This document shows, one piece after another, positions 1-6,120 of a stretch of 13,409 nucleotides of DNA. Below the pieces are notes generated by a model. The model worked only from the letters and a program-made list of their open reading frames with translations, had not been told where the DNA came from and ran no database searches. Within the stretch, counting starts at the first letter, position 1. Each line of letters starts with the position of its first letter. Both the position numbers and the translations under genes were made by a program. Source of the stretch: Candidatus Zixiibacteriota bacterium (lineage in GTDB: Bacteria; Zixibacteria; MSB-5A5; GN15; FEB-12); assembly GCA_022570975.1 (NCBI GenBank), contig JACZYS010000024.1, forward strand, positions 4,600-18,008, given 5' to 3'.

Positions 1-923
1 ACATCAATGTATACTAAAACTTTCCGTTTTCCTTTTACATTTCCAAATATTTTTTTATTTCTAATCTCAACTTTTTTTCCGTAAGACTTAAAAATCTTTC
101 TCTGTCTTTTTGCATTTCCCTTATTTGAAAAAACCCCGACCTGAATTGAATAAAAAGTGCCGGTTATTTTTTCCGCAAAATTATCTGATTCATCTTTAGC
201 ACTGGCATCCATCATCCGCTCAATAATGGCGTTCTGACCGATAGAAAGCGGGTATTCTTCGCGAAGTAAGTTATAGTAAAAGACAGCATCATCGATTCTG
301 TTTTTCCTGATTGCCTCGTTGGCCAGTATATAAAGCGCCTGAGAAACTCCGGCTCCTTTTTTTTTACGGGACAGTTTACGTAACAGTTGGTTGGCACCTA
401 TTTTCTTTTTTGAGGCCATCATGATTCTAGCTTTGTCAATTGTGCCCTGCTGGTTTAAGTCTCTTTCTGAAAATAATAGGAGATATTTATCTGCAGTTTT
501 AAGTGAGGATTCATAATTTTTCTTTAACTGGTCTCTTAAAGCGGCAAGTCTCAGGATTTCTCCTATGTACCGGCCGTTTTCCCAGCGGAGTCGGTATTGT
601 CTTATTTTTTCATCCAACTTTTTAAATTCACCGGAAGCAAAGTAATATTGGGCCAGCCGGTAGTATATCTGTTCTATGTACATGGGCGAAACCGATGCGT
701 TGACAGCCGCCTCCATCAACCGGGCAGATTGTTCACCGTTTGATTCAAGGAGACTTAAATAATAAAGTGAGTTGCCATCTCTGGATGAAGCCGTTGAGAT
801 TTTTGACAGGGAGTCAGATGCTTCTTTAATCTTCCCTTTTAGAATCAATCCAAAGATAGATTCTGCTTTTGCTTCTTGGCAGAAGCAAAAAAGAACAAAC
901 AATATTAATAATTTTTTGTACAT
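1..923 (-). CDS. Exported SPOR-domain protein with TPR-like helices (C-terminus cut by window edge)
   Basis: Reading from ATG at 923 the frame stays open to base 1, giving 307 complete codons and no stop, so the C-terminus is missing. Residues 1-20 look like a Sec signal peptide (basic MYKK, hydrophobic core, AKA cleavage motif before ES), so the protein should be periplasmic. Residues 21-250 are helical with repeat-like spacing (for example YYRLAQYYFASGEF near 87-100 and ALYILANEAIRKNRIDDA near 196-213), similar to degenerate TPRs. From about residue 256 a SPOR-like domain begins (FYSIQVGVFSNKGNA, then KRQRKIFKSYGKKVEIR), about 50 residues being visible. SPOR domains are known to bind denuded peptidoglycan glycan strands. 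The gene follows lapB by 19 bp, probably in one operon; its ribosome site is weak. A run of nine A in the coding strand (357-365) lies in frame at K187-K189. Confidence 0.8.
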   Translation of the reverse strand, partial: MYKKLLILFVLFCFCQEAKAESIFGLILKGKIKEASDSLSKISTASSRDGNSLYYLSLLESNGEQSARLMEAAVNASVSPMYIEQIYYRLAQYYFASGEFKKLDEKIRQYRLRWENGRYIGEILRLAALRDQLKKNYESSLKTADKYLLLFSERDLNQQGTIDKARIMMASKKKIGANQLLRKLSRKKKGAGVSQALYILANEAIRKNRIDDAVFYYNLLREEYPLSIGQNAIIERMMDASAKDESDNFAEKITGTFYSIQVGVFSNKGNAKRQRKIFKSYGKKVEIRNKKIFGNVKGKRKVLVYID

Positions 924-942
924 TTACAGATTTGAACCTGAG

Positions 943-2040
943 CTAAGAAATATTAATCAATTTATTTTTTGATTTATCATGAGCTGATATTTTTTTCTGC
1001 GTTTCAGCAGAGCTTTCAACTTTTTTCAGTAAATCGTAAACTTTTTTATTCTCACCCTTATCCAGATAAATTTTCACCAATTTTAAGACAGCATTGATAT
1101 CTTCGGGATTCAGCTCCAGAATCTCTTTTAAAGTGGCCACAGCCGTATCTATCTCACCCTTTTTCATATAAAACTCTGCAAGGGTGTAGCGGGCCAGCTG
1201 GTTATCATTTGAATGGGACAAAATATTCTGGCAAATATCAACAATATCTCCAAAACGGCCTAAATCAAACAATCTCTTTTTCAATCTGTCAATAACCAGA
1301 TGCCCTTTTGTGGGAACCGCCTCAATCATTTTGTTCCAGAAATTAACAGCGTCTTCATGTCTTTCTTCTTCAGAGTATGAATCACCAATTGAAATATAAG
1401 CCAGTTCAAATGAAGGGTCCAGTCCGATTGCTTCTTTAAACATGACTCTGGACTTGTGGTAGTCTCTTTTTTTGAGAAGCTCCTGTCCGAGATGATATTT
1501 GAATTTTGCCAGTGGTTTTTTTGATTTGTTTGATTCCATTTTAAGAAGTTTTGATGCTGTTTCATAAGCGTCCTCCCATTTCTGGGTGGACTCCTGAAGT
1601 TTCAGCAATTGGGCATGCGCCCAATAATCTCTTGAAGATATCTCTATAAGTTCTTTGAGGGCCGCTTGGGCCATGTCAACATCTTTAAGGGCCAGATAGT
1701 CTTTGTACAACTCTTTTAAAATTAAGGTTTTTTGTGCACTCACCAAGTCTTCCCTGACAGTCAGGTCTTTGTGAACCTGCAGAGCCTGCTCGGTTCTATT
1801 GTTGTCTCTCAAAATCTGTCCCAGCCGGAGATAGGCATCAATGTTATTGCTGTCTTCGGTGACAAGCTGTCTTAATTTTCCAAAGGCCTGTTCCTGTCTA
1901 CCGTCCAAAAGGTCTTTGAGGGCTTCGGTATATATGACTGAGTCTGATTTTTTGGTTTTCTTAAAGAAGCGGTCATAAAAGAGGTACCCAAAAATTGAGA
2001 TTAATAAGAGTGTCAAGAAGACAAGAATGTATTCAGCCAT
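943..2040 (-). CDS. lapB: LapB (YciM)-like membrane-anchored TPR protein lacking the rubredoxin domain
   Basis: I take ATG at 2040 (MAEYILVF..., 365 aa): an AAAGGG Shine-Dalgarno motif sits 8 bases upstream, and the start overlaps the end of lapA by 8 bp. An in-frame ATG at 2091 would put a 17-residue extension before the membrane helix and is less likely. Residues 4-22 form one N-terminal membrane segment, as in E. coli LapB, followed by a basic stretch (RFFKKTKK) and serial TPRs to about residue 340 (for example AFGKLRQLVTEDSNNIDAYLRLGQILRDN, FELAYISIGDSYSEEERHEDAVNFWNKMIEAVP). E. coli LapB controls LpxC turnover and LPS assembly. It ends in a rubredoxin-like domain with paired CxxC motifs; here the C-terminus is a Lys-rich tail and the protein has a single cysteine (in DICQNI). 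Pairing with LapA is the main argument for the name; a generic anchored TPR protein is the alternative. Confidence 0.72.
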   Translation of the reverse strand: MAEYILVFLTLLLISIFGYLFYDRFFKKTKKSDSVIYTEALKDLLDGRQEQAFGKLRQLVTEDSNNIDAYLRLGQILRDNNRTEQALQVHKDLTVREDLVSAQKTLILKELYKDYLALKDVDMAQAALKELIEISSRDYWAHAQLLKLQESTQKWEDAYETASKLLKMESNKSKKPLAKFKYHLGQELLKKRDYHKSRVMFKEAIGLDPSFELAYISIGDSYSEEERHEDAVNFWNKMIEAVPTKGHLVIDRLKKRLFDLGRFGDIVDICQNILSHSNDNQLARYTLAEFYMKKGEIDTAVATLKEILELNPEDINAVLKLVKIYLDKGENKKVYDLLKKVESSAETQKKISAHDKSKNKLINIS

Positions 2041-2407
2041 TTTCTTCACCCTTTGCAAAAGGAGACTCAAAATTGCTCTCGGCTCGGTCACTTCCTTTTA
2101 GGAGATCAGCTGATTCTTCTATGGGTCGGTTGCGAAGGATGGTGATTTCGCTTTCTAAAGCTGTGATAGTTTTTCTGGAGCTTCTCTGCTCTACTAAGAG
2201 TTTGACATAAACCGAAATAAAAAGCAAAAGGGAAACAGCCATGCCGGTAATAAAAGACCAGAACACAACTGTGACCATGCGCACATCAAAAAACTGCCAG
2301 TATATGAGGTTTATATCTACAACATTATCCGTGCTCACGTTATAAAACGCAAAGGCTACAACGAAAACGATTACCAGAACTATTAGAATAGTTCTTACAA
2401 TCCACAT
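2033..2407 (-). CDS. lapA: LapA (YciS/DUF1049)-like inner-membrane protein
   Basis: The 124-aa product has two membrane helices, about residues 5-23 and 44-67, separated by a short loop (NVSTDNVVDINLIYWQFFDV) typical of the LapA/DUF1049 family, in which a sequence resembling V.vnlgf.....v.l......G follows the first helix. After the second helix a coiled-coil-like stretch (about 70-95, EQRSSRKTITALESEITILR) and a charged tail follow; the tail makes it a little longer than the E. coli protein (about 102 aa). LapA works with LapB in setting LPS levels at the inner membrane. The ATG at 2407 has a strong ribosome site (GGGGAG, 5 bases upstream). The stop at 2033-2035 lies inside the lapB start region, so the two are probably translationally coupled. 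A candidate promoter lies directly upstream. Confidence 0.75.
   Translation of the reverse strand: MWIVRTILIVLVIVFVVAFAFYNVSTDNVVDINLIYWQFFDVRMVTVVFWSFITGMAVSLLLFISVYVKLLVEQRSSRKTITALESEITILRNRPIEESADLLKGSDRAESNFESPFAKGEENG
2049..2063 (-). promoter_or_regulatory. Small hairpin covering the lapB ribosome-binding site
   Basis: On the minus strand CCTTT-TGC-AAAGG forms a 5-bp stem with a 3-base loop, extended by a U-G wobble pair. The right arm contains part of the AAAGGG Shine-Dalgarno motif of lapB, and the hairpin lies within the last codons of lapA. This would suit coupling, in which ribosomes translating lapA open the stem. It is seen in sequence only and is short. Confidence 0.35.
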
Positions 2408-2447
2408 ACTATCTCCCCTACTTTACTTTTTAAAACCAGCCTGTAAT

Positions 2448-2475
2448 ATTCTAAAGATATCATAATTGATATCAA
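2448..2475 (-). promoter_or_regulatory. Candidate sigma70-type promoter for lapAB
   Basis: On the minus strand TTGATA (2470-2475) and TAGAAT (2448-2453) are separated by 16 bases; each matches the consensus in five of six positions. Transcription would start near 2441, about 34 bases before the lapA ATG, and would include the strong GGGGAG ribosome site. It lies in the 74-bp gap after the exported-protein gene. I see no clear terminator in that gap, so read-through from upstream is also possible. Confidence 0.45.
2456..2473. repeat. 18-bp perfect inverted repeat inside the lapA promoter
   Basis: GATATCA-TAAT-TGATATC has 7-bp perfect arms around a 4-base centre. It overlaps the spacer and the -35 box of the candidate lapAB promoter, the usual place for a repressor operator. 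Both arms contain the palindrome GATATC, so chance in AT-rich DNA is a real alternative. Confidence 0.4.
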
Positions 2476-2481
2476 GACAAA

Positions 2482-3189
2482 TCACTTTTTTTCTTCTGTC
2501 TCTTGCTCTTCCCAACTCAAGCTTTTCACAAGGTTTATGGCTCTTAACATATTTGGTTCAAAATATTCTATTTCAGTTATAAGATGAAACATATAAAGTA
2601 TATCTTCTCTTTCAATGACAAAAATTGCCCCGCCATATGATCCTCTGACTCTTCTTCCGCCGGCGGACGAAGCGGAAGTTGCTATTTGCCTTCTATAGTT
2701 CATCTTACAAGTCCAGGATACTGCTTTTATACCCTTGCCCATTTTAATCGGTTTTCTTTGTTTGGGCACTATTTTTTCTCTGGTGTTACCGCCTTCTGAT
2801 ATCCGGTCATTTAAAATATCAAACTCTTTCAACAGTTCTGACTTCTGATCTGATTTATGGGAATCGCTCAAAAGGGAATCCAAGAATTCAAACGGCGAAA
2901 GAGAAGATTCTGAAACCCAGAGAACAATCCTTGGGGTCATGGTATAATCCGGAGCAGAGACGTATCTTGACGGAATTTCAAAATTATTTTTTGTCAGGAT
3001 GAGTCTAAAATTGTCTTTTGCTTTGGTTGTTTTATATTTCCAGCCTTCGGGCAACTGTAACTTAAAATCATATTTTGAATCAGCAAAAACCCGGTCCTTA
3101 ACCGTTCCGGATTTTGGCTTTTTGGGGCGGGCATTTATGGCCGGAGTCAGAAGGGCAAATAACAAGGATGATATGATAATTTTCTTCAT
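2482..3189 (-). CDS. Exported protein of unknown function
   Basis: The 235-aa product starts with a clear Sec signal peptide (MKKIIISSLLFALLTPAINA, cleavage after about residue 20) and should be periplasmic or secreted. ATG at 3189 has a good GGAGAG ribosome site. The mature part begins with a basic stretch (RPKKPKSG). From about residue 37 it has a beta-rich pattern, YDFKLQLPEGWKYKTT, that resembles the start of PsbP-like/DUF1795 folds, where a phrase like 'f.f..P.gW' is typical; I do not claim membership. A Gly/Ser/Arg-rich turn (about 174-187, SSAGGRRVRGSYGG) precedes a final alpha/beta segment (FVIEREDILYMFHLITE). A single Cys lies near residue 161. The gene sits 120 bp downstream of the deacetylase, and that gap has no convincing terminator; it precedes lapA, so it may belong to either group. 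No specific function can be given. Confidence 0.75.
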   Translation of the reverse strand: MKKIIISSLLFALLTPAINARPKKPKSGTVKDRVFADSKYDFKLQLPEGWKYKTTKAKDNFRLILTKNNFEIPSRYVSAPDYTMTPRIVLWVSESSLSPFEFLDSLLSDSHKSDQKSELLKEFDILNDRISEGGNTREKIVPKQRKPIKMGKGIKAVSWTCKMNYRRQIATSASSAGGRRVRGSYGGAIFVIEREDILYMFHLITEIEYFEPNMLRAINLVKSLSWEEQETEEKK

Positions 3190-3309
3190 AATTCTCTCCT
3201 ATGACACAAGAATTAGGTCTAATAATTGTTCAGTATATAAGTTTTATCTTTCTACAATCATAGTCAAGAAATAACTGCACTTATTTAAGATTCTGGGCTG
3301 TTTTTTGAA

Positions 3310-4176
3310 CTATCTAAAGCCTATCTGCCTGCGTTTTAGCTGTTGGATGAAATTCATTATAGGTGTAAATTGGTAACTGCTTAAAAGCTTGTCAAATTTG
3401 TATTCCAGAAGGGATGTTGAGCCATACATTCGGAATCTCTGGAGTCTGCTTAGTCCGCTGATTTTTGGCGGATCAGGGTCAAGCTCCCAGGGATGGATAT
3501 ATACCATGGCCGGGTGACCTTTTTTGTTCATCATATTTATTATCATTTTGGAGTACCACAAAGGGGAATGCCTGAAATGCCCCCCACCGGCAATAGGGAT
3601 ATTTTTTCCGAAGAGTTTGAAAGTTGATGCCGGCACTTCGTAAAATATTCTGTTACTCGAAGATTTTAGCTTTACCGTATGACAGGGCCCGTCCGGTACG
3701 CCGTAAATATCATGTTTGATAGGAAAAACGGAGCTGTCATACTCGAATCCAATTTCACTTAGGATGTCAAAAGCCCAAGCTGAAGTTTTATTAATAGACC
3801 AGCTTGGTGCGCGGTAGCCAATTGGTTTATTGTTGGTTGCCCTGACAATTGCCTCAACGGCTCTTATAGTGTCCTCATAAAACTCTTCTTTGCTCATCAG
3901 GTCAACTCTTCTGTGGCCATAGCTATGACAGGCAATTTCGTGACCTTCACCTTCAATTTCTCTGACCAGATACGGAAATTTGCTGGCCACCCAGCCAAGC
4001 ATGAACCAGGTTGCTTTGAGATGATATTTATTAAAAAGATTTAATAGTCGGTGGCTGTTTTTTTCAACGGTTGACGGAAGAGCATCCCAGTCTTGGTGTG
4101 AAATTTTTCCTGATAAAGTTTCTGCTACAAACCATTCTTCGCAATCGACAGTCAGGATATTGTCACAGGATTCCAT
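3310..4176 (-). CDS. Polysaccharide deacetylase, XrtA/PEP-CTERM-locus type (NodB fold, DUF3473-like C-terminus)
   Basis: The 288-aa product matches the deacetylase subfamily found in exosortase/EPS loci. It begins with ILTVDCEEWF (residues 7-16), where the family usually has a TVDVEDYF-like sequence; D11 would be the catalytic base. The zinc-binding HSYGH motif gives H84 and H88, YRAP (121-124) is motif 3, YDSS (146-149) follows, and YIHPWELDPDPP (227-238) is the C-terminal histidine motif with the HPWE signature of this subfamily. No signal peptide is seen, as is common in this group. It should remove acetyl groups from N-acetylated sugars of the nascent polymer. It is the last gene of the EPS operon, 4 bp after the kinase gene; its ribosome site is weak, suggesting coupling. 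The second acidic residue is Glu (E14) instead of the usual Asp, which may alter metal binding. Confidence 0.88.
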   Translation of the reverse strand: MESCDNILTVDCEEWFVAETLSGKISHQDWDALPSTVEKNSHRLLNLFNKYHLKATWFMLGWVASKFPYLVREIEGEGHEIACHSYGHRRVDLMSKEEFYEDTIRAVEAIVRATNNKPIGYRAPSWSINKTSAWAFDILSEIGFEYDSSVFPIKHDIYGVPDGPCHTVKLKSSSNRIFYEVPASTFKLFGKNIPIAGGGHFRHSPLWYSKMIINMMNKKGHPAMVYIHPWELDPDPPKISGLSRLQRFRMYGSTSLLEYKFDKLLSSYQFTPIMNFIQQLKRRQIGFR

Positions 4177-4180
4177 TTGA

Positions 4181-4990
4181 TTAAATATTATCTGTTCTTT
4201 TCATAATCGACTGAGCTGCCGGCTGAGAATCTGAGTTATTTTTGTTTTTCTTACGCATCTTTTTTTCAGGATTTATGATGCTTGGTTTGGAAAGCGGTTT
4301 GTCTGATTCATAGTGATATCCAATATATCTGTAGTCATAGAAATACGGAAGCGAGCTGTTGGAATTGTTTAAAATGGTTCCTATAATTTTGTGCTTACTG
4401 GTGCTTAAAATATCCAGTCCTCTAGATACCACATCCCTGCTTGTTGACCCGGCCTTAATAACGTAAGCTATAGCATCTACTTTTGAAGAAAGCAAAAGGG
4501 GGTCAGAAACAGGAAGCACCGGCGGGGTGTCAATAATGATGATATCATAATAAAATTTCATGCCGTCCAGCATGAAAGAAATAGCTTCGGCATCAAATAC
4601 ATTTGCCGGGTTTTTCACATATGAGCCTGAAGTAATTATGTCAAGCTTGTCTATCTCTGTTTTCTTTACAGCATCTTTTGGATCAAAGCCCTCGGTAAGA
4701 ACATCGGAAAGACCTTTCTCCCGAGATATGCCGAACAGTTTATGAATCGACGGTTTTCTTAAGTCTGCATCCAGAAGAAGAGTTTTGAGGCCGTTTTCCT
4801 TGGCTGCGGTTAAGGACATGAGGGCTGAGATTGTTGACTTTCCTTCAGAGAGAATAGCAGAGGTGACCATTAGTGTCTTTATCTCGCTATCAATTGAGCA
4901 ATTTTTTATTTTTAAAATGAGTCTTCTAAATTCTGTGAAAAACGGAGCATCTGAATCAAAAGATGAGATTATTGAAAAATTGTTCTGCAA
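4181..4990 (-). CDS. BY-type tyrosine kinase (CpsD/Wzc-C-like) for polysaccharide synthesis, TTG start
   Basis: The 269-aa product is a P-loop tyrosine autokinase of the CapB/CpsD type, separate from its membrane activator. Walker A is AILSEGKST (45-53, K51), Walker A' is LLLDADLRKP (71-80) and Walker B is IIIIDTPPV (150-158, D154). A tyrosine cluster at 216-227 holds six Tyr in twelve residues, the expected autophosphorylation site. Unusually, about 42 more residues follow, including a Lys-rich stretch (EKKMRKKNKNN). The start is TTG at 4990: an AAGGAT ribosome site lies about 6 bases upstream, overlapping the stop of the preceding TPR gene, and no in-frame ATG or GTG exists between it and the stop at 5039-5041. 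Its partner should be the cytoplasmic end of the Wzz-like protein encoded two genes upstream. Cycles of phosphorylation and dephosphorylation of such kinases are known to tune polymer length and export. Confidence 0.9.
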   Translation of the reverse strand: MQNNFSIISSFDSDAPFFTEFRRLILKIKNCSIDSEIKTLMVTSAILSEGKSTISALMSLTAAKENGLKTLLLDADLRKPSIHKLFGISREKGLSDVLTEGFDPKDAVKKTEIDKLDIITSGSYVKNPANVFDAEAISFMLDGMKFYYDIIIIDTPPVLPVSDPLLLSSKVDAIAYVIKAGSTSRDVVSRGLDILSTSKHKIIGTILNNSNSSLPYFYDYRYIGYHYESDKPLSKPSIINPEKKMRKKNKNNSDSQPAAQSIMKRTDNI

Positions 4991-4994
4991 ATAT

Positions 4995-6116
4995 TTATCC
5001 TTTGATGGTAATCTTTGATAAAATTTCAGAGAATTGTTTTAATTGCTCGGTAATATCTTCCAGATTTTTTTCCACGCTGGTCAGGGAGGGGTTAATATTT
5101 AAGGCTTTTTGATAATGCTTTACAGCTTCATGAAGAGAATTTTTGGCCCGGTTCATATAACAGAATGATATCTCAGAATGAAGATCAGCAAAATCAGGAT
5201 TTTTTCCCAGTTCTGATTTAAGATACTCCATACGGTTTGTAATGGTGGTATCTGAAAGATCATTTTGAGAATAAACGAATTTCATATAATAAGAAGCCAG
5301 CTGGGAATTTCGTTTTTCTTTCTTTAAGTAATATACTTTTTTGAAAAGATTAAAAGCAGTTTCCAGAGATGAGATGTCAAGGGCTTTGATCCCTTCATTA
5401 AAGATGTCGGTTTCATAATCCGGGTCAATAGCCGCAGCCTTTTTTATGAACTCTCTGCTGTTGGAAAGAATATTGGTAAATAATTTCTTTTCATCTTGTT
5501 GGATAGCGTTTAGTATCAAGGCTAAGCCCATACCAAAATATGCATCGGCATAATACAGATTGATTTTGGCCGCTTCTGAGAATTCTTTTCCTGCTTGTTT
5601 TCCGTTGCCATTAAAAAGATGAGCGACTCCAAGATGATAATGATAATCAGGGTAAGCGGGCTTCATCTCAACTGTGTGATGGGCATATTTTACAGCCAGA
5701 TCATATCTTTCTGTCTCAATTTCCGTACGAGCTAAAATGCTGTAAGCAAAATCGTTTTCTGAATCAATAGAAATGGCCGTATGGAGAAGGTCCTGGGCTT
5801 CTGTTATAAAGCCTTTGTAGAAAAAAGCTGCTCCCAGTTTACTTAACATTTCCGGTGAGCCTTCTTCTCTTGCTGATTTGAAGGCTTTAAGCATCAACTC
5901 TATTTCTGTCTTCTTATCTTCGTGAAAGGATTTCACCAGTGTAAGGATTTCTTCTGAACTGAATTCTATTGGGTGTGGTAATTTTGAGCTTTCTGTCAGT
6001 TTTCCGTTGACATAAACATATGACAAGACTGAGCCAATTTTTGCATCGTTAGATGTTTGAATGACAAACTCTTTATTGTCTTCTGTAACTTTACTGCTTA
6101 AACGATATGTTTCCAT
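4995..6116 (-). CDS. Cytoplasmic TPR protein of the EPS operon with an unrecognised N-terminal domain
   Basis: The 373-aa product has no signal peptide or membrane helix. Residues 1-78 form a non-TPR domain (YRLSSKVTEDNKEFVIQTSN near 4-23; VYVNGKLTESSKLPHPIEFS near 34-53) with a strand-rich start and a helical end; I do not recognise it. TPRs follow: LGAAFFYKGFITEAQDLLHTA (about 94-114), AYSILARTEIETERYDLAVKY, YHLGVAHLFNGNGKQAGKEF, a less regular middle, and a final typical repeat, DLHSEISFCYMNRA then LHEAVKHYQKALNINP. ATG at 6116 has a GGATGAGG ribosome site and lies 4 bp after the chain-length gene; the kinase starts 4 bp after its stop. Fixed placement between polymerase co-factor and kinase suggests a scaffold for the cytoplasmic face of the EPS machine, as TPR proteins do in some alginate or cellulose systems; this is inference. 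Confidence 0.82.
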   Translation of the reverse strand: METYRLSSKVTEDNKEFVIQTSNDAKIGSVLSYVYVNGKLTESSKLPHPIEFSSEEILTLVKSFHEDKKTEIELMLKAFKSAREEGSPEMLSKLGAAFFYKGFITEAQDLLHTAISIDSENDFAYSILARTEIETERYDLAVKYAHHTVEMKPAYPDYHYHLGVAHLFNGNGKQAGKEFSEAAKINLYYADAYFGMGLALILNAIQQDEKKLFTNILSNSREFIKKAAAIDPDYETDIFNEGIKALDISSLETAFNLFKKVYYLKKEKRNSQLASYYMKFVYSQNDLSDTTITNRMEYLKSELGKNPDFADLHSEISFCYMNRAKNSLHEAVKHYQKALNINPSLTSVEKNLEDITEQLKQFSEILSKITIKG

Positions 6117-6120
6117 TACC

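Noticed and set aside
357..365. Run of nine A in the SPOR gene as a frameshift site
   Set aside because: The frame is open and sensible on both sides, and the alternative frames give no extended product, so no programmed shift is needed.
212..397. Minus-strand 61-codon frame near the left edge
   Set aside because: It lies in another frame inside the SPOR-domain gene, whose frame is open from 923 to base 1 and has a signal peptide and domain signature.
2041..2091. Upstream ATG at 2091 as the start of the LapB-like protein
   Set aside because: It would place 17 residues before the N-terminal membrane helix and lies deep in lapA, while ATG at 2040 has a well-spaced ribosome site.
3190..3309. 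Possible promoter before the exported-protein gene (TTGACT and TATACT on the minus strand)
   Set aside because: The two boxes are 24 bases apart, too far for a sigma70 promoter, and no better -35 box pairs with the -10-like sequence.
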